The notes below the pieces were generated by a model that was not told where the DNA came from, made no database searches, and was given only the letters and a program-made list of their open reading frames with translations. A stretch of 64,000 bases of DNA, from contig JARFXM010000001.1 of assembly GCA_029532625.1 (NCBI GenBank), positions 124,001 through 188,000 on the forward strand, given 5' to 3'. A program made the translations under genes and the position numbers. The DNA comes from Lomentospora prolificans (lineage: Eukaryota; Ascomycota; Sordariomycetes; Microascales; Microascaceae). Positions 10,321 to 20,338 of this stretch are shown here, one piece after another (the stretch's first letter is position 1; every line of letters begins with the position of its first letter).

Positions 10321-10555
10321 AGGTTTTAGAGTGAAAAGTTAGAGAAGATCAAAAATTAGACTACTAAAAGTAAGGGCCTAATATACCTTTAAAAAGATTT
10401 TATTTATTTTTAGTGTATCTAGATAGTTTTTTCACGATCTAGAGGTAGAGGGGTATATAGTAGTGTAATAGGATGCTAAGCCTTTAAGGGGTACCTATCC
10501 CTATACTATAATATATAGGAGTTAGGGGTACCTTATGTATTTAAGGTGTCTAAAT
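10321..10555. repeat. RIPped AT-rich 3' tail of the copia relic
   Basis: AT-rich sequence with the same CA/TG depletion continues to about 10555, where composition changes abruptly at GCGGCTGTCGCCCACCC. It probably includes the decayed copia 3' LTR, but I cannot define its ends. Confidence 0.5.
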
Positions 10556-11495
10556 TAGCGGCTGTCGCCCACCCAAAAATGATCCCTCTGGATCAATTAA
10601 TCAACTAAATATTCATCATCAACAATTAATTATCATCATTGATCCTTCCACGCTTCAAAAAATAATCATCTATTATCAGTAATTCCTTCCTATTCAAAAT
10701 AAGTCGAATATCACATATTTCGCCGAATCCAAAAATCATCCTAATCAACTCTTCCCCCAAAAATATCGGATCACCGACATGACATGGACCTGACATTCCA
10801 TGTGATGGATCAATCAGGATGTACGAAGTAATTATCACGATGGGTAATTGGACAATGCAAGATCCAGAATGGTCCTAATATCGAGATATTTTGGTCGCTC
10901 TCCCAGTGGCAGGCAGAAAATCTTTTAGAAACACCCAAACGAAGGTAAAAAAGAGGAAGAAAAGAAAAGAAAAGAAAACACGGGGATTGTGCCAGCAAAA
11001 TGGGAATATGTGCATGGGAAAGTGTGTCGAACCTCTGCGGAAAAGGTTCCACATCGTCATCATACACTTCTGCTTCCCAACGCTTGGGTTATTTACAATA
11101 TTCATTCCCACTGACTGCTCCCACGCGTCGACAAAGACCGCCCTTGCCAAAGTTCGACACCCAATAATCCGCGCTGTACCCCTAGTATTATGATGGCCTC
11201 ACGAACAATGATGATTGTCCTGTCATCCACTGCCAGGCCTGGTTTCAGTCCGTGGAAGGATTGCGGCTGAAAGCTGTGCGGCTACTCTGGCTAAATTATT
11301 GGCCTCCCACTCAGCCGCCGGCGCTTATGCCTATTCCAAAGATTGAGGCTGTTCAAATTTAAGCCTACATATTAATTTGTTCTCTTCCCCCTCTACACTT
11401 GAAACTGAACGGAAAAGAAAAAAAAATAACCTTACTCAACCCTTCATCCCTGGATACAGGAAGGCCTCAAAGGCCGTCACGACCACCGCTCCGCA
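10556..11495. other. Intergenic region, no gene seen
   Basis: Normal base composition resumes. No coding region with family resemblance or convincing splice structure is visible. A purine-rich stretch (GAGGAAGAAAAGAAAAG) lies near 10951-10978. The last 150 bp presumably hold the promoter of the gene at 11496. Confidence 0.5.
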
Positions 11496-12416
11496 ATGCG
11501 ACCCATGCCGATATTGTTCGTTCTGGCCTCGGCGGTGCGTTCCGTTGTCGCCGAGTGCTACCTACCTAATGGCGTCAATCGAAATAAAGCCAAAGACGAC
11601 GAGAGCCACGACTACCAACCGTGCGGCAACTCTACGGACGTGAGCATGTGCTGCAATGTTGGGACCGGCGATGTCTGCCGGGAAAACGGGCTCTGCTACA
11701 ACCGCTCGGCCCAACTTCTCTGGCGCGAGAGTTGCACCGATCCTACCTGGGAGTCGCCTGGCTGCCTAAAGCTGTGTGTTGGCGACACCCTCAGTAAGTA
11801 AAGTTCCATCACTATGTAGTCGAGCGTTGCTTGGTAGGCACTGACCAGGCTCTATTCAGATTCTGAGGGTGTTGCGATGGGTTCATCAGACATGGTCATC
11901 TCCATCTGCGATGACGGGAGCCTATGTTGCGGTGGCAAGGACGCATCGGAAGACTGCTGTTTACAGAAAGCTGGCTTTCGGATAGTAGACGGTGAAGTGG
12001 TCGCCGCGTCGCAAACAAGTGCGTCTTCAACCTCTTCAACCTCAAGCCTACCCACCGCATCCGAACCGGCTTCGGACGAGCCGACCCCGACGTCTGCTTC
12101 ATCGAACACCGACGTCGCCTCTAATAACTCATCATCTGGTGGTACGGACAAAGCGGTAATCATCGGTGCCACTCTCGGCTCGGTCGTCGGGGTGTTGCTT
12201 CTCGCTCTGGTTCTGGTATTATTCCGACGAAAGAGCCGTGCCTATTCGACAGCTCCCATGCAGGAGTCCTTTGGTGGCGGAGCTGCGGCAATGACTGATA
12301 AGGAAAAAGACTCAAAGTCCCCGTACATACCGCCATATGCCGCTCCTGTTGAATTGCAAACAGAGCACAATCAAGTTCCTGTATATGAGCTGGAAAGTCA
12401 GGGAAGAACACGATAA
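11496..12416 (+). CDS. Secreted-type Cys-rich protein with Ser/Thr stalk and one TM segment
   Basis: join(11496..11793, 11860..12416), 284 aa; the intron has GTAAGT, a CTGAC branch site and CAG. An N-terminal hydrophobic stretch (residues 5-18, PILFVLASAVRSVVA) looks like a signal peptide. Residues 20-135 hold many cysteines with CX-type spacing (CCNVGTGDVC, CCGGKDASEDCC). A Ser/Thr/Pro-rich stalk follows, then a single hydrophobic span (about residues 190-212, AVIIGATLGSVVGVLLLALV) with a basic FRRK stop-transfer and a cytoplasmic tail of about 70 residues. This is the layout of a fungal plasma-membrane or wall-associated surface protein. The ligand and role are unknown. Confidence 0.85.
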
Positions 12417-12819
12417 AGGTATAGAGTTGAAGAAGGCACATTGTAGCTATCGCTACTGGAAGAGACTGCCCAGCGTGAGATTTCATCGGGAATATTTTGT
12501 GAGCAAGATAACTCATATGTCGTTTTAAGAGGGTTTATATTGCATATCGCACCTTGGCACCGTGCGTTGTACGTATTTGCATGGCAAACGGTGTTTATAT
12601 TAAGAGGGAAATGACAATTGGATATTTCATTATTTGATTTCTCATCCTCGCTAACACGATTTCAACCCAGTTCTCGATTGTGGGCAGTATGTGCTAGATC
12701 AGTCTCGTGCGCGAGGCATCAGATAATACCCTGTAGTTTCCGTCTAGGAACACGCTATTGGCTAGTGCAAAAGAGCATGTCCCCATGCTACCGTAGCCGC
12801 TAGACTTGCGGGAGTGGAC
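12417..12819. other. Convergent intergenic region
   Basis: Lies between the 3' ends of two convergent genes. No coding signal is seen; it presumably holds both polyadenylation regions. Confidence 0.4.
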
Positions 12820-14610
12820 TCACAAAGCCGTCTCTTTCCCCAATCTCCTCAACGCTTCCAGGATTTCCTCCATGCTAGGGCGCCCCATTGCCACCTTCGT
12901 GTCTTCAAAATCACAATGTAAGATGAAACGTTGCCTAATATATAATTCCGCCTCGTTTTCGTATCTAGTCCACCACTCCCTCAGCGTAGAAATTGATTCG
13001 ACGATAGCCTGCTGCGTATCGCGGCCAATCTCGCCATCCTTGCCTAACGGATATAATCTATTCCCGTTTCTCTCGATAGGCCGCACCTCTCCCTTCCATT
13101 CGGGTGCTCCTCTAGTACATCTGTGAATCAAATCCTTAACTTCTGGGGGTGTCTGTAGAGTCTTGGGGAATCTGTGGGTGGGGTTTGATTCCCTGAAGAC
13201 CTCGGCACCAAGAAACTCTGCAGCGTTTGGACTTGATTGTGATTCGAATATACACCACAGCACTCGACCCATCATGAAGCTCATTGCTTTCTCTTTCTCC
13301 AATCTCGACAGGGAGTTCCAACAAACATTGTATCCCGACTCGGCGTAGCTATAGGTCGGTCGACGTTCTTGTGGACACTCATCCCAGGCGGGCAGGTACG
13401 AGCGGCAGGCCTCTTGAAATTTTCCGCGCACTTCATCCGGTATACAGGACCGGGCCTTTGATGCTAGGTAGGTGATGTGTGCGATCCTGTTTATCTCCGG
13501 TGGCGACCAGGAAAACCAGGCTCCTCGCTGCTCAAAGTCGATCAGCACGACGTCGTACTCCCCGTTTCTCTTATCAAGCATTATGTTGTCGAGTTTCAAG
13601 TCAGAGTAGTATCGCACAGGCGATTTCTGGATATGAAGCAACGCCGAAGCTATTTGAGAGGCCCACTTCACCTTTGTCTTGAAGTCTACTTTTTCTCGGA
13701 TCTGGCTTCCGGGCCTGAGTGCCTGCCTCAAGCTTCCTTCCGGAAAGTATGGCAGAAGAAAACCACAGACGCCGCGCTTGCTGCCGAATTTGACCTTCTT
13801 GGTCACCACGGCAAGCGGTTTTGGTACGATGTTTGGGTGGCTATCCAACGACAAGAGCTGTTTAAGCTCATGATAGAGGTATTTAGGTTGTGAAGTGCTG
13901 GCTTTGAGGATGCAGTGGCCATCCGATATCGTTTTTGGAGTGGATACCAACATCACAGAATCGTGAAGATCGGCCACGAGGCCTAGATCGCTTATATCAA
14001 TGACGGGAGGCCATGCCTCGGTAGAACAGTTCCATGCTGCCTGCAAAGTCTTAACGTTCGCCCACTCTGCCTCCAGGTTGGAAGCGTCCCGGAAACCAAA
14101 CTCCATTTCGCTCGCGTCTGGCTTCAACGACTTGACAATAATTTTAGAGGCAAAAGGCCGACTCCGGTAAGCGTCCGCGAACCCTTTCCACTTTCTAGAC
14201 CAATGGCCTAGAGCGTTTGTAATGTGCTGGGCAACCAAGAATTTTCGGTCGGCTCCGTCCATGTGGACCACCGCTTCCAGTGACGGTCTCATAGCTCTCC
14301 ATATAATAGCGCAATGGAGATCGATGTTGGTGTCTATGTGGATATCAATCTTTTGCGGCGGAGCACCGAGGGCAAATAGCGGGACGGCAGCCAGTTTTCG
14401 ATGGAGTAAATCAGCTCTATAGAGGCGCCATCCTGATTCCTGCTCGGTAATAAAGCTGCTGGTGTTAACCATATTTTTGGGATTGACGCAAGATGCGCCC
14501 CAGTCCTCGTCTGTAGATGCTGGGAGTATGAACGAAGGGATTTTCTCATCAGGGATATGAGCAACTGCGGGTCCCAGGAGGTATTCAATCTTATGTGGTC
14601 GCGGTTCCAT
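12820..14610 (-). CDS. Protein kinase-like protein with altered catalytic motifs
   Basis: Intronless, 596 aa, starting at the ATG at 14608-14610. The N-terminal 200 residues are specific to this fungal family and unassigned. From about residue 215 a kinase-like fold is recognisable: ILKAS supplies the Lys of the VAIK region, then HELKQLLSLDSHPNIV (helix C and following strand), YFPEGSLRQAL (hinge), YYSDLKLDNIML (catalytic loop) and LIDFEQRG (metal-binding loop). The HRD motif is YSD, keeping the Asp and the downstream Lys and Asn. The DFG motif is DFE. The key Asp residues remain, so activity is possible but atypical. Residues 400-590 contain a long C-lobe with insertions. It may be one of the fungal-expanded kinase-like proteins; the substrate is unknown. 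Confidence 0.8.
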   Translation of the reverse strand: MEPRPHKIEYLLGPAVAHIPDEKIPSFILPASTDEDWGASCVNPKNMVNTSSFITEQESGWRLYRADLLHRKLAAVPLFALGAPPQKIDIHIDTNIDLHCAIIWRAMRPSLEAVVHMDGADRKFLVAQHITNALGHWSRKWKGFADAYRSRPFASKIIVKSLKPDASEMEFGFRDASNLEAEWANVKTLQAAWNCSTEAWPPVIDISDLGLVADLHDSVMLVSTPKTISDGHCILKASTSQPKYLYHELKQLLSLDSHPNIVPKPLAVVTKKVKFGSKRGVCGFLLPYFPEGSLRQALRPGSQIREKVDFKTKVKWASQIASALLHIQKSPVRYYSDLKLDNIMLDKRNGEYDVVLIDFEQRGAWFSWSPPEINRIAHITYLASKARSCIPDEVRGKFQEACRSYLPAWDECPQERRPTYSYAESGYNVCWNSLSRLEKEKAMSFMMGRVLWCIFESQSSPNAAEFLGAEVFRESNPTHRFPKTLQTPPEVKDLIHRCTRGAPEWKGEVRPIERNGNRLYPLGKDGEIGRDTQQAIVESISTLREWWTRYENEAELYIRQRFILHCDFEDTKVAMGRPSMEEILEALRRLGKETAL

Positions 14611-15155
14611 GGCTTCGTCGCACGATTATACGAAACAAGATAGAGCACATCGGAGAACTGTCAAGCACCAGTCGTTGGGGGAAATGTAACGTCTTATATA
14701 CTGTGGTAGACGCTGGCGAATCTCATGCACGCTGCGTGGCCTGCATCCTGGCTGTTTATGGTGTGCGGGATGGCTCATTGCAGTAGTCGTATTCAAGATA
14801 ACAGCTAATAAGATGTTTGAAATACCCATACGGGCCCTGGTAATATGGTAGTAATAATAATAATATACAGGCATGTCTGCGCGTCAAGCACCAAGATGGC
14901 TCTCTGGCAACCTGAGGTCCGAAAAAAGAATCATTCCTCTGATGTACTGAGCAAAATCTTCCGCCAAAGCAGTAGAACTACATATATTATGCAATAAACA
15001 AGACCTTGTAAGAGGAGGGAAATATTTCCCATGCCGCTTGTGGATAAAAGTTGATGCCCTCCCTTCGACACACGACGCAGTCCCCTTCTTCAAGAAGCCC
15101 TTCCAGTCTTGTAATAAACGCGGTGTTTGTCCATAATTCTCGTATCTGCTGCGGT
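14611..15155. other. Intergenic region, no gene seen
   Basis: Contains a short AT-rich simple repeat (GTAATAATAATAATATAC near 14851-14867). Otherwise no coding or RNA feature is supported. It should contain the promoter of the leftward kinase-like gene. Confidence 0.4.
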
Positions 15156-16763
15156 TTAATGTGAAGTTGAAGTCGTAGTCGACTCTGTGGAGCTGCCCGA
15201 ACTCCCGCTAGAAGTCTCCCCGCTTGAGGTCTCGCCAGAAGATCCTCCTCCAGAAGATCCTCCTCTGGAAGGATCATCATCACACGACGTTTCATACCCC
15301 GAGTCACTTCTGGTCCTGGAAGAACGGTTCGTCCCCCTCTTGCTTTTTATTCTTTTTGGCGTGTCTATTCGTATGGGAGTCAAGTCCCACTTCTCGGTCC
15401 TTCCATTCTCGCCATATATTCTCTCATTGCCTTGAGCAAGCACTGACGGTAGTGGCCATGCGAGATCCGGATTTCTCAACCAAAGTCTCAAGAGATGTCG
15501 AGAGTGCGTATCATCGTCTGTAAAGCCGTCTCTGGAGTGTAATGCGGAGTGGTTATTAATGAAGAACATGTTGCCTTTGCGCGATGGAAGCGAGAGACAT
15601 CGACGCGATGCTGCGTCCTGGAGCTCAAGCAACGCCTCAAATTGATTTCGGTTAAGGTTACCCATTCCGGTGCTGCCTTCTTTATTGCGAGGGCCGATAA
15701 GTGGCCGTCGGCTAAAGTTGAGGATTGCCCTGCCCTGGTGGAGGAAGAGAAGAGGGCGAGTATGCCCCGGGAAAAGGTTACCTCGACTATTACCCGGAAT
15801 AGAAACGTAACGATGTGTTAGCATGTGTATTATAACATATGCGTTTGTGCAGAATGCTGGAAAATATGCTCATACCTTTCAAAAGTCCAGTCGGGTGCCT
15901 GAAGGGTTTGTATAATGTCAGGTCGCCACTTGCAGAGATCGTTGTAGACCTGCCACGATGATGCGATTTTAATGTTGCCTCCACTCGCCGGTTCCCCCCT
16001 CACATAAAGTGACAGTATATCACAAAAGAACTCGGTGTGAAATGGCTTCGCATATTGTTTAGCTGGTGCGCAATTACTACTGGGGCCGGGGCAAGGATAT
16101 GATGGAAAACATACGGATGGTTTGTTAGAGGCCTTGGTGCCACCACCAGGCCCTTTGCCCTGGTCGGAGACATGGACTGTCGGCCACGTGTTAGTCCTTT
16201 CTAATCAACATCATATCGCACGTAACCCGTATCGGATTGTCCATACCCATCATTCTGCCTCTGTTGTCTTGCATGCCTCTGTCCAGACCAATATATGAAG
16301 ACATCCCTAGGAAGATCAAGGCATTGTCTTCGTCTGAGTAAAGGTCCGGCTCGAGGCCGGTGATAAGGACAAATCCCCGGCTATAGTGAATCTCTCTGGC
16401 AAACCCCTCCAGTATCGGACCTAGGGTTGGCAGTGGAAAGGTCTTTGGACTGATATCGGGTCCATCAAGCTCGTAGTCTAGCAACTCCAAGCCAAGTTAG
16501 TTCCGGATCACAGCCGTGTCCTCCAGGGAAGACCCAAGATCAACAAGATCCATGAACCGATAGTATGACGCACCCTTAAAAATACCCAAGGCTCTATTAA
16601 TCTCTTGGACATGTGTGCCTGTCAGCTTGTAGCTGTAATCCGCCTCCTGGAGGCTCGCAGCATCCCAGGCGAGGCTCCCCACCATCTTTGGAGGACATTG
16701 CGCGGCTCCTTGAGGGCTATGGAGCATAGTACTTGCATCGTCGGCGGAGACACCGGGAGCCAT
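15156..16763 (-). CDS. TauD/TfdA-type Fe(II)/2-oxoglutarate-dependent dioxygenase
   Basis: Complement of join(15156..15786, 15876..16079, 16222..16477, 16574..16763), 426 aa. Splicing restores one frame; intron 1 (GTGCGT to GCTAG, ACTAAC branch) removes an in-frame TAA at 16497-16499. Intron 3 boundaries (16080-16221) are the least certain. The N-terminal TFPLPTLGP and SRGFVLITGL blocks are typical of the fungal TauD-like family. The iron ligands appear as PFHTEF (H-x-E in place of the more common H-x-D) and the distal His in SRHLLRLWLR; the Arg there should bind 2-oxoglutarate. The C-terminus adds about 85 residues of basic and then Gly/Ser/Thr-rich low-complexity sequence beyond the usual end. 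The substrate is unknown; sulfonates or small organic acids are family precedents. Confidence 0.85.
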
Positions 16764-17178
16764 TTCGAGGCGCTCGTCTAAATCGCGTTGAGAAGGGATG
16801 TCAACGAGCCAAGGCGTCAAAGTCGGAACTGAAAGGTGACGGGAGGCGCAATGTGGCGAGTGTGAGGAACGAAAAAGAAAAGAGAAAAAAAAAAAAAACC
16901 AGCCAAAACAAAAGAGCTTGCGATGGGAGAATGGGAAAGGAAGAAAGGCCAAGACGAGAGAGCACATGGCCTCCTGAATACCGCGACCAGCGCGCGGGGT
17001 CGGCAAAGAAACTGCCCGTGAGATGGGCAAAGCTATCGAGAGACCACCATGATTACCCTCAGGATTACGCATCTACACCCGTATGTCAAAAAAACGTCCC
17101 ACCCTTCGCCCGTCTTCAGACCCGAAGAGCGGGTCTGGATTCACAATATCGCAGATGACCAGCAATTTAAGCATCTGA
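16764..17178. other. Intergenic region upstream of the dioxygenase gene
   Basis: Contains an A-rich run (AAAAGAGAAAAAAAAAAAAA near 16879-16897), probably part of the leftward gene's promoter or leader. No coding feature is supported. Confidence 0.4.
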
Positions 17179-17803
17179 TTAGCGTTTGTACGACCTTGAA
17201 CGGCGGGAGGGCCCGGGACCCATAGGGTTTGCGGGGTTTGCGGGCTTTTCAGGCTTTAACAAGGATCGATAACGATGGTTGAGAGAAGAGTGGAGAGTTG
17301 GGTCATTGGGACTTGAAACCAGTGGTACCCGCATCTTGCTGAGACCAGACTCAGACTCAGGCGTTTGCGCTAGAGTAGAAGAGGGGATTCGTTGAACCGC
17401 ACAGGGCTCCGGGATTGCAGCACACCATTGGCGACCGCTGAAAAGGTCAGCCCGAAAATCTGCCCATGGTGAGACAAAGACAAATATTATTAGCCAGCTG
17501 GCATTCCTTTTCCTGTGCCCCATGCCGTCCGTGTGCTACGAACAAATTCCCGGACCAGTAAGCGGGTTGGAAAATGAACAACTCACCATTGCATGCAAGC
17601 AAGGTTGTGTAAGGTCGGGCCTGCTGCCAATCATAAGGCGGATTTATTGGAAGCCCGGTGTCGTCACCATGGAGAGGTTCGAGCGTAAGTTCCTTGGGAG
17701 CGCGGATTGCCTGTAGAGCAGCCGAGCTGGCAGGGAATGATTCGGGGTCAGATTGCACCTTCGGCACGTTGGTGGGATGTTCTTGTGGAGTTCTAGACAG
17801 CAT
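17179..17803 (-). CDS. Possible small two-exon gene of unknown function
   Basis: Complement of join(17179..17459, 17587..17803), 165 aa if real. The 127-bp intron has a good GTGAGT donor, a CTTACTG-like branch site and a GGGCAG acceptor, and splicing yields one open frame. The product has no recognisable domain. The C-terminal third is rich in Pro, Ser, Arg and Lys. Supporting evidence is only the coherent splicing; it could be chance. Confidence 0.35.
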
Positions 17804-18612
17804 CTTGCTGGCTTTGGTGTGGATGGGATCGGATCAATAGTGCGAGCAGCCTGGTTGGGTCTAGGTCTAGGTCTGGGATGCGTGTGTGTGTGTGTGTGTC
17901 TTGACGTCGTGGCAGTCCGCTGTGAAGACCGGGGCCCTTTGGGTATGGAATATATGTGGTGCCAGGCAATCTGAATAACAATTTACTCCAGGCAACTTGC
18001 TCCTAATAACTTTCTGCAGGCAGGACGAATATCGGACTTTTCATCAGAGACTGGAAGAAACAGAAATCACCTAGAAAAGGGAGGAAAACTTATTATAAGG
18101 CCGTGCGATCGATTGCCGGTCCTTGCGAGACATACTATCGCTATCTGATCCGCTCTTTTTTTTTTTTTTTTTTTTTTTTTTCGATGAGAGCGATGAGCTA
18201 TTATTCACAGGCGCGGGGTTGGTTGGCCCTGGCTGGGAATGATGCCTTATTGGGTGGCATGCAGAGTTCATTGACCATCTCGAGGGGGCGTGGCACAGCC
18301 CCCTTTTCGTTCAGCGCACGGAAATGATAGAAGCCACAAGCAGATCGATGAGAAAGTTGCTCGTCCCCAACCTATCGTAATCCAGGTATACTATTATGCC
18401 TCGGGAAGCGAGGTCTCGTTACTGTTCTTCTTACGGCGTTGGCTGGGCGGAAATGATGCCTAAATCGATCCTTGCTCCTGCAAACGGTCGCATACGGCGG
18501 TTCGGTAGAATATCCAGCAGCGCGCGGCTGGCGCGGGTTTGCGGAGTGTATTATTGACTTTCCAGTGAGAATCTCCCTTGTGTGTTTTCTGAATGGAGGT
18601 GGCCCGAGCCTC
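17804..18612. other. Intergenic region with microsatellites
   Basis: Holds a (GT)n tract at about 17881-17899 preceded by GGTCTAGGTCTAGGTCTGGG, and a 26-nt T run at 18156-18181. No gene is supported. Confidence 0.5.
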
Positions 18613-19822
18613 CTAGAGAATGGCGATTTCCATGTTGCGGTGCATTCTTGACGAAATCTCGAGAAGTCTCGGCTCGTCATCCATCGTCAAGGCGCCATGC
18701 CTGACAAAGTGGTCAATCCACTGGATCCCGAGAATAGGCTTGAAGTCATCCTTGAACAGGGCTTCTCGGACTTCCTGCTCGGTCATGGTGATGTACTCCT
18801 CCACCTCTCCGTTGTTTGCTTGGGGCTCCATATCCGCCGGGAGCTCAAGCTCAAACATGTTTAGAACGTGAGGGTATGAGCCAGGGTTGTTCAGAAAACT
18901 CCACGAGAGATGATAAGAGACGACTCCACAAGCCTTCAGGTGTTTTAGAGAATATTCCTTGGGGATACTCGCTTCCTCAAATGCCTCTCTGACCATAGCC
19001 TCTCGGGCAGTCTCCCCCACGTGGATACTTCCGCCAGCCAACATGTCCAGCTTCCCCGGATGGACCTTTTTGTTCTTGGACCGCCGCTGTAGAAAATAGA
19101 GTCTCCCTAGCTTTGGGCAAGTCTTCCACCCGATCAGATGCACACCGAAAGCAAGAACGCCAAACATCTGCCAGCCGCCGAAATCCATATTGCACACGTG
19201 TTCTCGCCGCGCCGTGTACACGGCATTGGGCCGCCCGCGCGCAAGAAGCTCCTCGATTTTGGACTCCTTTCTGGCGAGCTCGACGGCCTTGTTGAGAAGC
19301 TCAGTCCTTTTATCAAATCCCTCCGGGCCCATCGGGGCGTGGAGGCAGAGAGTCCGCAATTTGCGGTCTACCGACCAATCGCCCGGTGGCCATCGGACTC
19401 GGTCGATTACCGAGTTGTGTACAAAGCCCAATGGGTTCGGAAAGCCATCAATTTTGAAATAGTAATAGTCTTGAATGAAGGCCTTGTAGCGGTGTTGGTC
19501 GCGGCCCGGATCCGGAAAACTTCTCGGCCCACATTGTTAGATCCGAACAAAGAATCCTCAGGTCAGCGCATTGTGGGAAGATTGGGTGCCAATCAGCAAG
19601 CGAGGCAAGCTAGTAGTTTTGGGCATGAATTGACCACAGAGCAGTATAAAAAGGGCTGCACTTTGCCTGGGCTCATTTGTGATCGGATTGCTGTGGTGCG
19701 TGAGAAACGTACCTATCGATCATATCGATGAGCTCGGGGATAGTTTTTGGCGAAACCGAAAGGGGCCCCGCGTAGTTGGCATTGGGGGAACGGGGTGAAA
19801 GTGAAGACGAGCTGGACCCCAT
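18613..19822 (-). CDS. Nudix hydrolase with N-terminal DUF4743-type domain (YJR142W-like)
   Basis: Complement of join(18613..19519, 19713..19822), 338 aa. The 193-bp intron has donor GTACGT; the acceptor is GAAG at 19520-19521, or 3 nt earlier on the minus strand. Exon 1 encodes the start (MGSSSSSLSPR) and the helix TIPELIDMID. The middle holds the N-terminal domain seen in the yeast YJR142W/thiamine-pyrophosphokinase-related Nudix group (QDYYYFKIDGFPNPLGFVH). The Nudix box reads GSIHVGETAREAMVREAFEE, matching GX5EX7REUXEE; the final Gly-hydrophobic pair is replaced by Ala-Ser-Ile. Yeast members act on oxidised thiamine diphosphate analogues. A similar role is inferred here, probably cytosolic. 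Confidence 0.88.
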
Positions 19823-20338
19823 TGCGATGTAGAATATGTATGCCCTTTTTTCAAGTTGGCCTAGGCGGGATGCGATGAAGATATGAAGAGAAGAAGGCGG
19901 GCAAATATGGGGACGAAACTAGATCGTGAGACCCTCTGGAGCTTATGTCTAGCGTTCACGTAATGTCGGAGGAATCGGCCATTGAAACACCCTCTTTGGT
20001 GAACCAATAAATCTTTTTGTTCGCTCATCGCTTCATCGCTCTCATCGAGCTGCTACACACATATGCAGATTTGTGGGTGGGTGCACATTGACTTTTGGGG
20101 CGGAGCGACATTAGTCGGGCTACAATGGATACATCCAATCAAGCCAAGCCCTCACCGCCAGCTTCCGCGCCAGCTGGCTCTCCCCTTGGGCGCCCCCCCG
20201 CCGGTTCTTATTTCACACATGATCAGCCCGCTACATGGGGAATTTCCATCCCAATCTGCCCACAATCCCCAAATGCTCTCCCAGTACGAAGGTAAACCCT
20301 CATCACACGGACTGATTTGTTCATCGACAGCCGCCAAA
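19823..20338. other. Divergent promoter region between Nudix gene and Zn2Cys6 gene
   Basis: The two genes point away from each other here. An open frame continues upstream of 20339 to an ATG at 20063, in phase with the regulator, but its translation is unlike protein sequence in composition. I treat it as leader with moderate confidence. A 39-nt GTAAAC...CGACAG segment at 20292-20330 is too short to be a normal intron. Confidence 0.4.

Noticed and set aside
20063..20338. N-terminal extension of the Zn2Cys6 regulator to an upstream ATG
   Set aside because: In frame and possible, but the translation is Pro/Gly/Trp-rich and unlike conserved protein; the start at 20339 is preferred, with the alternative noted.
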